DNA from: Paramoeba atlantica
Lineage: Eukaryota; Discosea
DNA length: 64,000 bases
Assembly: GCA_977017575.1 (NCBI GenBank)
Contig: CDRNVI010000030.1
Span: 992,001-1,056,000 of the forward strand
Direction of reading: 5' to 3'
Shown here one piece after another: positions 1 through 8,449 of this stretch. The notes under the pieces were generated by a model. It made no database searches. It saw only the letters and a program-made list of their open reading frames with translations, and was not told the DNA's origin. Every line of letters starts with the position of its first letter. Positions within the stretch are counted from its first letter, which is position 1. Made by a program: the position numbers and the translations under genes.

Positions 1-413
1 AAAAATAGGAAATGTGAACTATAGTACTTTAACATTGCTAAAGAACGAGTGGGACATCATAACATTCCCCCCGGAGTGTTATGAAGCTACAGGAATGTTA
101 AACCGGACTGTGGTTTTCGTTTTTCCGAAACGTAGTGACTAGGGGGGGGGCAAACAACTTGGGGGAAAAGTACCACTATCTCGAAAGCCTTTCTCCTCTA
201 TTCAAATGAAGCACTTTCTCGCTGTCGTGAAAAGTTGCGTTTTTTTCGAAAGAGGTATCGTTGCTTGCTTGCCTGCAAAAGCAGTATTTAGATTATGGCG
301 TACTCTTCATATTATGACGTGATTATTTCACATTTTACTTCAAAATCTTAATCGTAATAACGCCGTCAAATAAATACGTTATATCTAAGATAATAAACGA
401 CGCAAATAATCTT
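1..413. other. AT-rich noncoding DNA downstream of the first gene
   Basis: No credible gene is visible here. This is the 3' side of the minus-strand b5 reductase gene and probably holds its 3' UTR and the spacer to the next gene of the array. A short G-run near 145-152 and T-runs are the only visible structure. Confidence 0.5.
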
Positions 414-1295
414 CTAAAAAGAGAATATGTTTTTTCTATCGTGTCCAATTCTATTGAGTAGCTGTTGAGATAGTCGTACTAGCCCAGATGGACCACAAAT
501 AAGAAATAATGTATCTGCGTGAGGACAAGGTAGGTACATGGAAATCATTGGCTCATCTACTCGCCCCGTAATCTCCTTATCCTTACTGAAGTCTTTAGTT
601 AATGTATACGTTACGGTAAAGCGTGAATCTTCCATCAAATTATCAAGCTCCGAACGACATAATATATCAGATTTCGCGCAATTTGAGAATAGAAGGTACA
701 TCTTAGTTTTATCTTTCGCATCTTTCAGCACGGCGTGAATTATTTGCAGCATGGGTGTTATTCCCGTGCCTCCTGCAATCATTCCAATACGTTTGCATCT
801 TCGTATTTCCGTGTTCAATATACCATATTTTCCCATTCCATGATATACAAATTTCCCCTTTGGTCCCATAACGTCCAATGTTGATCCTGTTGAAAGTGAT
901 TTCAAATACTGTGTCATGATACCACCTTTCTTTTGGCCGTATGGTTCATAAACTTTCACAAGAAGATCAAAGTATCCCTTTGCATTTACGGAAGATACAG
1001 GTGTATATGGCCGAGCTACCGTTTTCCCATCAATGCAGGTACGTAAAAATATATGTTGTCCTGCGTCCAATCCAAGAACTGCATTTTTGGGCAAAAGGAA
1101 TCGAAAAACGTACGTATCGTGACTCAACGGGACTTTCAAAGCCAACTTGCACTGTCGATAAAAGTTCTTTTGAAGAAACACAACTCCTCTTATTCTACGG
1201 TATATGACACATCCAATTAGAATAATTCCCGATATGACCGAAGGCAAATATGGACGTAACCGAAAGTGCTGTGCCATGGAGTAACCGAAAGTCAT
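414..1295 (-). CDS. NADH-cytochrome b5 reductase-like flavoprotein
   Basis: This 293-residue protein belongs to the cytochrome b5 reductase family, which uses FAD to pass electrons from NADH to cytochrome b5 or similar acceptors in lipid desaturation and other ER or outer mitochondrial membrane reactions. Visible motifs are RPYTPVSS (FAD binding, about residue 95), GPKGKF, the nucleotide-binding stretch AGGTGITPML (about residue 171) and CGPSGL near the C-terminus. A hydrophobic segment at residues 15-31 should anchor the N-terminus in a membrane. The frame is open further upstream but lacks an ATG there; the ATG at 1295 is the first in frame and leaves the anchor intact. Length is normal for the family. 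The physiological acceptor cannot be told from sequence. Confidence 0.9.
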   Translation of the reverse strand: MTFGYSMAQHFRLRPYLPSVISGIILIGCVIYRRIRGVVFLQKNFYRQCKLALKVPLSHDTYVFRFLLPKNAVLGLDAGQHIFLRTCIDGKTVARPYTPVSSVNAKGYFDLLVKVYEPYGQKKGGIMTQYLKSLSTGSTLDVMGPKGKFVYHGMGKYGILNTEIRRCKRIGMIAGGTGITPMLQIIHAVLKDAKDKTKMYLLFSNCAKSDILCRSELDNLMEDSRFTVTYTLTKDFSKDKEITGRVDEPMISMYLPCPHADTLFLICGPSGLVRLSQQLLNRIGHDRKNIFSF

Positions 1296-1580
1296 AAAAG
1301 TTACTGTCGTTATCGTTACTTTGTGTTCCAAATTGTTGTCGGTGTACTGACTTACTTTGTGGGTCAAAATTTATGTTATAAATTTCTTTACTTCATTAAT
1401 AAGAGTCCTTGACACCCAGAGTGGTAAAATTTCTTAAAAGTATATACAATGTGTATAAAATCTATCTACAATGACTCGGAACCGAATGCTCTCCATGTTC
1501 TTGAGCAAGGTCATTAAAAGAAACCACGACGTTAAAAAACAAGTAAGATCCCTCGACTTGTGAAGTGAACTCTCTGTTCA

Positions 1581-2336
1581 TTATTCTTTCCCCCATACGT
1601 CTTGTATCATAGTCTCAGACCAGTAACTTGCCCGAAGAGATCCCGGAAGTTCCCCGAGATATACTAATCCGCAAAGCTCTTTATTCCTGCTTAAATCGAT
1701 CCACCTTAGACTCCCAGGCAAATGAGAAAGGTCGACCTCGCCCGAGAATTGGTTTACGTGAAGAAAAATATCTAGTAAAGTAGGAGGCAACCGCGTTAGC
1801 TCGAGACTACCAGTAAAACTATTGCATGCCAGCGCGAGGGAAACAAGTTTGGGAGGAAGCTCTGCAAGGTTAACACTCCCCGATAAACGATTCTCAACGA
1901 CGGAGATAGTAATTAGAGCACCTGGAATAGGTGGAGAAACTAAATCAAGAGATCCAGAGAACTGATTGCGCATCAAAGAAATCTCACTCAGCGACGAGGG
2001 AAGAGATCCAAGATTTATCCCACCCGTTAGAGCATTATTTTGGAGATGTAGTACACGTACAGAGTGTGGTAGATAAGACCAATTTATCGAACCCTTGAGT
2101 TCCTTTCCACGAGACAATGCCGACACAGTAATGTGGGTTACTTCCTCTAAGGAAGAACAAGCAATTCCAAACCAAGAGCATGCCGGAGTCTTAACGGACC
2201 ACCCAGCTTCCGGGTTAATTATCTCCTGAAAGAAACGAGAGAGGTCGTACTCGGCCGGAAGCGGGATACCTCTAATCTTCTTAGGCCGAGTACCTTTTGC
2301 TTCTTCTCTAGTGTACAGAACCAATGTTTGAAACAT
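1581..2336 (-). CDS. Leucine-rich-repeat protein (family member 1)
   Basis: A 251-residue LRR protein. After about 50 residues comes a plant-like cap, TPACSWFGIACSS, with two cysteines, then about seven repeats of the form L.GS..L..LP.SL..L.L..N.FSG. It is clearly related to the genes at 19007-19855 and 58783-59598: the cap (TPxCxWxGxxC), the repeat phrasing and the size are shared. No signal peptide or membrane segment is visible, so the protein is probably intracellular, although the related cap motif in plants belongs to extracellular receptors. LRR solenoids of this type bind proteins; the partner is unknown. No catalytic domain is attached. Confidence 0.8.
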   Translation of the reverse strand: MFQTLVLYTREEAKGTRPKKIRGIPLPAEYDLSRFFQEIINPEAGWSVKTPACSWFGIACSSLEEVTHITVSALSRGKELKGSINWSYLPHSVRVLHLQNNALTGGINLGSLPSSLSEISLMRNQFSGSLDLVSPPIPGALITISVVENRLSGSVNLAELPPKLVSLALACNSFTGSLELTRLPPTLLDIFLHVNQFSGEVDLSHLPGSLRWIDLSRNKELCGLVYLGELPGSLRASYWSETMIQDVWGKE

Positions 2337-2564
2337 TATTTAATAAAGTATACGAACTATATTGAAGATGTATTCAAAAAGAACATGCGGCAGGAAATAC
2401 GATTACAAAGCAAGTCGCAGGTACCTTACCCTAGTTTACTCTATTCTGCGGATCTGATATAATTTAGTTAGATTCTACTGCGAAACGAAATTTCGGACCA
2501 AGGCGTTTCCTGATATTCGCTATACATATTAGTTCTTGTGCTTTCTTCCTTATACATTTCCTTA

Positions 2565-2585
2565 TACCACGTAGACTACGTGGTA
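2565..2585. repeat. Perfect 21-bp palindrome
   Basis: Ten-base arms (TACCACGTAG / CTACGTGGTA) flank a single A. In RNA this would be a stable short hairpin in the spacer between LRR protein 1 and the CCHC gene. No function is known. Confidence 0.7.
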
Positions 2586-2894
2586 GACTACATGACCACT
2601 ACGGCATATTAGTCCGTAGGGTTTCAAGCAAGAACGCTTTCTAGATCACTTTAGTTATTTAGCGAAGTAGTGGAACTATATCGTTTATTCCATCATGTAT
2701 GAACTAGAATACAAAACTCTCGCAACCACTCTACATAATTCGGCACAGGTGGCTAAGACCAGTTACACGGATGAAACCGCAAGATCCTGACATGCTCTTG
2801 ATCACGAAGAGAATGCAGCTCAGCCGCTCTGTCAGGCCAGTTGTGACGTCGAAGCACTAGAAAAAAAAAACAATTAACCAAAGCTTTATGAAAG

Positions 2895-2922
2895 TACCCC
2901 CCTAGGCCCACCGGAAGCCTAC
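2895..2922 (-). repeat. Dispersed motif, copy 1 (TAGGCTTCCGGTGGGCCTAG core)
   Basis: The minus strand reads TAGGCTTCCGGTGGGCCTAG followed by a G-run. The same sequence occurs on the plus strand at 16821-16848. An exact match this long at two unlinked sites is unlikely by chance, so it is probably the conserved core of a small repeat. This copy abuts the stop codon of the zinc-knuckle gene. Confidence 0.6.
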
Positions 2923-3249
2923 TTATGAAAGACTATTATCATTTGATTGAGAGTTAGTTATGCTCCCGGCATTTGCGTCCTGCTGCTCTTCTACATGTAT
3001 TCTCTCGGTGGTTTCTAAACCTCGATGAAGTGCAGCTGTTCCCTTGGCATAATACCGGTCGTGTCGCCTTGCCTCTGAAGCGCTGTGATTAATCTGTGTT
3101 GGGAATAAGAGACAATCCTTTGCAAAGTGACCTATTTGGTGACAACGATGACACTTAATATCACGCCTGCACTCAAGATGAGTATGTCCATCAGAACCAC
3201 ATCGGGTGCAGTACGCAACATTTTTTTCATGATTTTTAAACTTGAACAT
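2923..3249 (-). CDS. Two-knuckle CCHC zinc-finger protein
   Basis: A 108-residue protein with two adjacent zinc knuckles in its N-terminal third: CTRCGSDGHTHLEC and CHRCHQIGHFAKDC, both of the C-X2-C-X4-H-X4-C type. Such knuckles bind single-stranded nucleic acid; in kinetoplastids the family includes mRNA regulators and the minicircle-binding UMSBP, which has more knuckles. The C-terminal 60 residues are polar and low-complexity. The first in-frame ATG (3249) is used. A pyrimidine-rich stretch followed by AAG lies about 35 bases upstream and is a good trans-splice acceptor. The specific RNA or DNA target cannot be inferred. Confidence 0.75.
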   Translation of the reverse strand: MFKFKNHEKNVAYCTRCGSDGHTHLECRRDIKCHRCHQIGHFAKDCLLFPTQINHSASEARRHDRYYAKGTAALHRGLETTERIHVEEQQDANAGSITNSQSNDNSLS

Positions 3250-3284
3250 TATGGGGGTGAGATCAATAAACAATGTACGAAAAA

Positions 3285-3312
3285 CTTAATGTATAAAACG
3301 AGAAACAAAATT
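3285..3312 (-). promoter_or_regulatory. Probable trans-splice acceptor of the CCHC gene
   Basis: On the minus strand a pyrimidine-rich run (TTTTGTTTCTCGTTTTAT) leads into ATTAAG, with the AG at 3285-3286, about 36 bases upstream of the ATG. This is the usual kinetoplastid arrangement; the spliced-leader junction itself is inferred. Confidence 0.5.
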
Positions 3313-3547
3313 TAAAAGAGAATGAAGAGAATATTTGTCAAAGTAAATTTAATATGACCGAGATTCGTGGGACATACATGATCCGTATGATTTACATGTA
3401 TAGCACAATTGACGATGCTGCAATGGTATACAGTGGATGATGTTTGTAATATGATTTTGCGCAACACGAATAAGACGTATTGCTGCGCTATCACCATGCT
3501 ATGTACTTTGTGCGAGCCGCGACACATAATTTCACCCGTTCGTAGTA

Positions 3548-5704
3548 TTATTTTCTCGTCGCATTTCGTTTGCTTCCCGACAGTAAGTCTGACGAGACTA
3601 ACGACTCAGGAAAACTGAGCCGCGACGCCATGCCAGAAGCAAGTTCGAGCCAGTCGGAGGCGATCTGAGGTGTGACACGAGAGTCATTCTGGTACGAATG
3701 GTGCCCTCTTACAAACTCTCTCATGAATGCAGCAGTAGTTTTCAATTCCCCATTTGCTTTTCGACGTACGAATTCTACGTAACGAAGGAGAGTTTCCGCA
3801 CTTTTTTCGTGCGATTCCAGTTTGGAAGTGACAGGTTGATTTTCCAAGGTATCGTGTACAACGCGCTCAACGTAGTGCGCTATGCCTTTAAAAGAGCCAT
3901 CTTCGGTACCGCAAATAATTTCTTTGATAAGAAGTGGTTGAATCACAGCCTCTCCGTCATCTTCGATGTTTACCCGCCAGCGGAAACTGCGCTCGCGAAC
4001 GGCGTCTCTACGGTGCGCCTTGGCTAAGTTAATCTCTACCACGCTCAGTGGGACATAGCAATGCAAATTATACATCACTATTGCTCGTGCAAAGAGAACG
4101 ACAAACACAGCAAAAGCAGCGTTCTCAAACGTACTCATCGATACTTCCATCACACGGAACTCCACCCGCCAGCCAATATCCGGACGTCCCGCAGGGGGAG
4201 GCTTAAAACGCACGGTTTGCCAGTTGGTGCTTTGAATATTTTCAAAGTGATCACTGCTCGGGATGTGCGAGGAATTACAATCCTCCGATCCCAATGCACC
4301 ATCATACACCACCAACGGATCCCGTATAAACAAGTGCGCAATGTGACGCGCCAGTACCTCATCCACCCCAGCTTTCATCAACGCCTGCAGCGCACGCGCA
4401 TCCACCTGCAACGGACAGTCATTATACCTCCCCAAATCCGGGGAGCGCTGGCCAATAAACGAACTGATACTGTCGTACCGCGACTTGGGAATCCGCGGGA
4501 CCTCCTCATCCACGCGGTCATCCACGGAGGCACTGATCGTCATCCACCGCACGTCGCTGTCGGTGAGCAGCCCTTTCTGCACGGCGGTGGCCGCGGTGAG
4601 GGCGAGCATCACGGGGCACAGCACCGCGAGCTGGTCGTACACGTGCCGGGCCTCCTCGATGTGGCGCAGCTGCAGGGTGACCTGCAGGCAGCAGCAGCCC
4701 ATGCCGAAGGCCATGCAGTCCATGTAGACCCCGGGGTGGGAGACGGGGGGGAGGGTGGGGGTGCCGTTGGGATGTGTTGTGGCGGGTTGGCTCGGGTCCC
4801 CGTCGTACCGGTGCCGCACCCCGGCAATGTTGCCGTAGTACTGGGGGTAGTAGTACTGGGTGAAGGCGGGGGAGACTTGGAGCGCGGGGAGGGGGGAGGG
4901 GGGGGAGGGGGTCCGGGGAGGGGCCTGGGCGGCAGGAGGGGCGTCCTGGGCGTTCGTGGTGAGGGAGGATTCCGGGGAGGCGACCTCTGCCCCAATGTGT
5001 TGGTTTCGCGGGTCGAGGTCAATGTTGCGTACGGGGTCGATTTGTGTGCGGGGTTCGAGGAGTAGAGGGATTTGGATGCAGACTTTTCGTCGGCGGCGAA
5101 GGCGGATGTTTTGGGTGAGGGTGAGAAACCGTGGGTGGGGGTTGATACAGGCGTCGGGGATAAAGAGACTTCCGGAGTGTGTGTTGGTCGAGGGGTCCAG
5201 CTCAACGGGAGGATCAGTAAAAGATCCCACCCCGAGTAGTGGAAACGTACTCAGAAGTAACGGAACGTCGTCGGTTGGCCGCAACCGGTTCCGAAGGTAT
5301 TCGTAGCGCTGCTGCATGTTCCCCTCCACGGAGCGCAGAGAGAGAAGGGTGTCGTTGTACGGACGCATCGGGGTGCTTTCCATCATAAAGCTGGCGTACT
5401 CGGGAAGCCAGTGTCCCACTTGATCGCGTTCCTCCAGAGGCTGTAGCGTGTCGACCAGATTCGCAGCACGTAGACTCAGCGTGTAGCGTGGTTTCTGGTT
5501 GGATGCGCCTGTGGCCGACTGTCGGTGCGTTATAAGGTATTCGAGCTCGTCGCCCCACAAAAAAGGGTCCTTGTCACGATCACGGTTGTTGCAAAAGATT
5601 TCAAGCACCTGAGCAATACCTTGTTGGAGTACGTACTGGTTCGCCGCCGGGCGGCGAGCATCAGTCCACTTGATGGGTGCACCCAGACGTGACAGGAGCC
5701 CCAT
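3548..5704 (-). CDS. GSH1: Glutamate-cysteine ligase (gamma-glutamylcysteine synthetase)
   Basis: A 718-residue enzyme joining glutamate to cysteine with ATP, the committed step of glutathione synthesis and hence of trypanothione in kinetoplastids. It opens with MGLLSRLGAPIKW, like animal GCLC (MGLLSQGSPLSW), and keeps WGDELEYL, PEYASFMMESTP, INPHPRFLTLTQNIR, MDCMAFGMGCCCLQVTLQ and the late VPLSVVEINLAKAHRRDAV block. A Pro/Ser/Tyr-rich insertion of roughly 60-100 residues (about 4750-5010) sits before the MDCMAFGMG block and coincides with a GC-rich, G/C-skewed patch. The frame is open upstream, but the ATG at 5704 fits the family N-terminus and has a strong splice acceptor 28 bases upstream. 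Expected to be cytosolic. Confidence 0.95.
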   Translation of the reverse strand: MGLLSRLGAPIKWTDARRPAANQYVLQQGIAQVLEIFCNNRDRDKDPFLWGDELEYLITHRQSATGASNQKPRYTLSLRAANLVDTLQPLEERDQVGHWLPEYASFMMESTPMRPYNDTLLSLRSVEGNMQQRYEYLRNRLRPTDDVPLLLSTFPLLGVGSFTDPPVELDPSTNTHSGSLFIPDACINPHPRFLTLTQNIRLRRRRKVCIQIPLLLEPRTQIDPVRNIDLDPRNQHIGAEVASPESSLTTNAQDAPPAAQAPPRTPSPPSPLPALQVSPAFTQYYYPQYYGNIAGVRHRYDGDPSQPATTHPNGTPTLPPVSHPGVYMDCMAFGMGCCCLQVTLQLRHIEEARHVYDQLAVLCPVMLALTAATAVQKGLLTDSDVRWMTISASVDDRVDEEVPRIPKSRYDSISSFIGQRSPDLGRYNDCPLQVDARALQALMKAGVDEVLARHIAHLFIRDPLVVYDGALGSEDCNSSHIPSSDHFENIQSTNWQTVRFKPPPAGRPDIGWRVEFRVMEVSMSTFENAAFAVFVVLFARAIVMYNLHCYVPLSVVEINLAKAHRRDAVRERSFRWRVNIEDDGEAVIQPLLIKEIICGTEDGSFKGIAHYVERVVHDTLENQPVTSKLESHEKSAETLLRYVEFVRRKANGELKTTAAFMREFVRGHHSYQNDSRVTPQIASDWLELASGMASRLSFPESLVSSDLLSGSKRNATRK

Positions 5705-5732
5705 GGAGAAAAGTAAAGCTGTATGACTTAAA

Positions 5733-5757
5733 CTAGGGAAGGAAATGAGATGGAAAA
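5733..5757 (-). promoter_or_regulatory. Probable trans-splice acceptor of the glutamate-cysteine ligase gene
   Basis: The minus strand reads TTTTCCATCTCATTTCCTTC followed by CCTAG, with the AG at 5733-5734. It excludes the upstream open frame and supports the ATG at 5704. Confidence 0.6.
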
Positions 5758-6034
5758 TCACAAGAATTTTAATATACGTTCGACGCCAAAGGAAGAGTTT
5801 TTCCTTTCAGGAAGATTTCGCGATACAAAATTATTATTTTGATCACAAAGAATTTTGTATATACTGTATTATTAATACGGCGTTCACATTTCATGGTACT
5901 TCTGTTAATGAAAACAAGCAAAGAATTGGTAGCAAAATCTGTTGGCATAGCCACAATTCTGGTCAAGACATTTTCTCAATTTGCTTATTCACTCGCTGTG
6001 CCTTCAACGAACTTTTCATTCGATTAGTGAAAAC

Positions 6035-7216
6035 CTAGCGCAGCGTCTTTTGCTGAAAACCTTGATCACCTTTTACACGAAATTCCATCGGACTGTATTG
6101 CACTTGAGGGTACTCATGAATTCTGCGGTGATCTTCGAGCTTCGTACCTCCGACCCAGATGTCCATCTGCTCCGGATTGACAGACTTCCCGGCACAAATC
6201 TCTCGCTTGACTTCCCACACGTACTTCATCGGGTCGCACATACGACGCTCCGCCCCTGGGTACGGGTCAGCCATTAGTCCACCACTGGGCGACCCGCCAT
6301 AGTTCATATTCTGACTGGAGTGTTGTGAGGAGGACTGATTCTGTTGTGTGTTTGTGGAGGAACGAGAACTTTCTTGGCGCTGTCTTTGCCGTTCTTCCTT
6401 AGCTTCAAGCTCGCGACGTCGGGCGGCTGCATCGGTTTCCTTTTGTTTTTGTACCGGTCTGTAGGCTCCCGACTTTACATCTCGATAACGCGCGCGAAGA
6501 CTTTCGGCGTTGAAACAGTCAGAGAAGTCAACACCATTTTCATGAAGGTATTGTGTGATCTCGGAAACGGGGGTGGAGTCTTCTGCATTGTTTTCGCATT
6601 CCTTTTGTTGAGAATCGGGACTTGATTCGATCACAATCTCTGTTTCAGAAATCACTTCCGCGCTTATTGGAGTACCGTCTTCCGGGCTACTTGTTGTACA
6701 AGTGAATTCCCTGACTTCTTGTCGTACGATGCGGGGAGTTTCAACTGAAGCAGCTGGTTTGTCTTTGACACTTGTAGATGAACTCTCTTCAGGTTCTTTC
6801 ATCTTTAAAAATTGTTGAATGTCGTCATGAAGTGAAGCAGCTTCCCCCTGAACAGTACCAACGCGAACACAATATGCCTTTATTTTTGACAGGAGCGTGT
6901 CCCATTTCTGTTTTAGTGTATCGGACGATAGAAGCTCGCGTTGATTCTGTTGTGCTATATCAACTGCCTCTTGCTTGACTACACGAGCGGCACTGCACAT
7001 ATCACGTAGATCAAGAGATTGTCCCTTAAACTCTTCCGCAGCTTTGAGGAGTGTTTCTCGGGTCATACGACCACTTGGATCAACTGCAGCGTAGGAACGA
7101 ACCCCCGTGACTAATACGGGAAAGCACATGTTGGTATTTGTAGCGCGACGGTCCATTACAGAACGTTTGAATGGCGAACGAGCCATAGATTTAAACAAAG
7201 AATCTGCACGCAACAT
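6035..7216 (-). CDS. Mitochondrial-type protein with SAP/ARMET-like motif and ubiquitin-like C-terminus (paralogue A)
   Basis: A 393-residue protein of unknown function. The N-terminus (MLRADSLFKSMARSPFKRS) is rich in Arg/Lys/Ser and lacks acidic runs, like a mitochondrial presequence. A short helical motif near residues 218-250 (EITQYLHENGVDFSDC followed by SLRARY) resembles SAP or ARMET C-terminal hairpins. A Gln/Ser/Asn-rich linker follows, then a C-terminal block (about 330-385: VWEVKREIC, PEQMDIWVGGTKLED, EYPQV, MEFRV) that matches the strand and 'GKxLED' pattern of ubiquitin-like folds. The next gene upstream (7436-8098) has the same two modules and a shorter linker, so the two arose by tandem duplication. 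There is no C-terminal GlyGly, so conjugation is unlikely; the fold is an inference. Confidence 0.7.
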   Translation of the reverse strand: MLRADSLFKSMARSPFKRSVMDRRATNTNMCFPVLVTGVRSYAAVDPSGRMTRETLLKAAEEFKGQSLDLRDMCSAARVVKQEAVDIAQQNQRELLSSDTLKQKWDTLLSKIKAYCVRVGTVQGEAASLHDDIQQFLKMKEPEESSSTSVKDKPAASVETPRIVRQEVREFTCTTSSPEDGTPISAEVISETEIVIESSPDSQQKECENNAEDSTPVSEITQYLHENGVDFSDCFNAESLRARYRDVKSGAYRPVQKQKETDAAARRRELEAKEERQRQRQESSRSSTNTQQNQSSSQHSSQNMNYGGSPSGGLMADPYPGAERRMCDPMKYVWEVKREICAGKSVNPEQMDIWVGGTKLEDHRRIHEYPQVQYSPMEFRVKGDQGFQQKTLR

Positions 7217-7350
7217 AATGAGTTTCAAAGGAGATCAAATCACAAAACAAATGCTATTATTTTGCACTAAAGGTACGCGCTAAGACGACGTTATCCCTTT
7301 CAAAAACGATAAGCTTAGCCGTCAACCATGCAAAAACCAAATACTCGTCT

Positions 7351-7385
7351 ATATGAAATATAGATATTATATCTATATTTCATAT
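7351..7385. repeat. Perfect 35-bp palindrome between the tandem paralogues
   Basis: Two perfect 17-base arms (ATATGAAATATAGATAT and its complement) flank one T. It lies in the 219-base spacer between the paralogous genes and would form a strong AU-rich hairpin in the precursor RNA. Confidence 0.8.
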
Positions 7386-7435
7386 ATAACTATATGAAAT
7401 TATGAAGACATTATTTTTTTGCAATCCCCCCTTAC

Positions 7436-8098
7436 CTATCTCCTCGCCCGGCTCCGCATCTGTACCGGCGCTCCACGCTGTAGGTCAGGGTAATCCAGAA
7501 CTTTTCGAAAATCCTCCAGCACCTTATCCCCGGCCAGCAATTCCATCTGGGAGGGCTCGTACCCTTGCTGCCGGCACAGCTCCTCCTTCACCTCCCAGAT
7601 GTATTTCCACGGAGCCACGGCGTAGCGAGGCATCGTGGGGTACGGGTCCGGGGTGATTGCGGTGCCATCATACTCGCTGGAGTAGCAGCGACCACTAGAG
7701 GGAAGGGAACCTCCCGTCAAGGGTACAGAGGATGCAGCAGATGCCGAAGAGGCCACACTCGAGGGCATGTGCTGCTCCCGTAGACTCCCAAGCTCGGTTC
7801 GTTTTTTAGCTTGCTTCGGGTTGACATAGGAACCCTCGCGTACGGCGGCATATCGTGCTCGTAAGCTCCTGGCGTCGGGGCAGTCAGAGAAGTCAATGCC
7901 CTTGTCATAGAGGTATTCTGTGATTTCAGTGATGGTGGCTTTGTCGGAGGCAGCGGGCTCGGATGGGGGGTAGAGGGAGCTGAGGAAGGCTTGTCGGGAG
8001 TGGGAAAGGAGCGGAGGATGGCGTTCGGAGACGAGGAAAATAGGTGTGGAAGATGAGGAAACGCGGAGAGAACGCCCACAGAAAAGCAAACGATGCAT
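7436..8098 (-). CDS. Mitochondrial-type protein with SAP/ARMET-like motif and ubiquitin-like C-terminus (paralogue B)
   Basis: A 220-residue paralogue of the gene at 6035-7216. It starts MHRLLFCGRSLRVSSSSTP, a typical Arg/Ser-rich mitochondrial targeting sequence. The shared motif reads ITEYLYDKGIDFSDC followed by SLRARY (about residues 54-85); the C-terminal module (about 165-215) reads KYIWEVKEELC, PSQMELLAGDKVLED, DYPDL. The middle is a Ser/Ala-rich linker, and the C-terminus is basic. The sequence is more GC-rich than its neighbour. The position directly upstream of paralogue A suggests co-transcription and possibly a common complex. Function unknown. Confidence 0.7.
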   Translation of the reverse strand: MHRLLFCGRSLRVSSSSTPIFLVSERHPPLLSHSRQAFLSSLYPPSEPAASDKATITEITEYLYDKGIDFSDCPDARSLRARYAAVREGSYVNPKQAKKRTELGSLREQHMPSSVASSASAASSVPLTGGSLPSSGRCYSSEYDGTAITPDPYPTMPRYAVAPWKYIWEVKEELCRQQGYEPSQMELLAGDKVLEDFRKVLDYPDLQRGAPVQMRSRARR

Positions 8099-8449
8099 AT
8101 AGGCTAGATAATTAGGATAAAAATAGATTATTTTTTAAGAATGAATAAATATTTGTTTCGGATAATAAAGAGGATAATTTTTATTAGGACAATCTGAAAT
8201 AATGTGAATGGAGATAAACAGTGAAACTCTAAAGAACAAATTCTTTAGGATCCTTAAAGTTTATGGCGATGTCGAAGCACTACGTCTCATGTAAGAGCAT
8301 GAATAATATGAAAATCCATGCATACACAATAAGAAAATAACCTAATACGAGTATTATACTGTACAAGTATCATGCCGATTTCTCCCCATTTTGATTCGAA
8401 GAAAAGATTACAACTCTACGGCGCCTCATTAGTCTTTAACCGTTGACTC
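8099..8449. other. AT-rich intergenic spacer
   Basis: No open frame with coding character and no repeat of note. It should contain the 3' end of the small membrane protein transcript and the 5' leader of paralogue B. Confidence 0.5.

Larger units (their letters stand above)
2337..2922. other. Intergenic spacer with a 21-bp palindrome and a shared 28-bp motif
   Basis: No gene is visible. It contains a perfect palindrome at 2565-2585 (arms TACCACGTAG and CTACGTGGTA around one A) and, beside the stop codon of the CCHC gene, a stretch at 2895-2922 that recurs inverted at 16821-16848. Confidence 0.55.

Noticed and set aside
4061-5065. 334-codon plus-strand open frame
   Set aside because: It lies fully inside the glutamate-cysteine ligase gene on the other strand and is open only because of the GC-rich patch; its translation is Gly/Gly-Glu-rich low complexity.
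4609-5205. 198-codon minus-strand frame rich in Pro and Thr
   Set aside because: Alternative frame of glutamate-cysteine ligase; a composition artefact of the C-rich coding strand.
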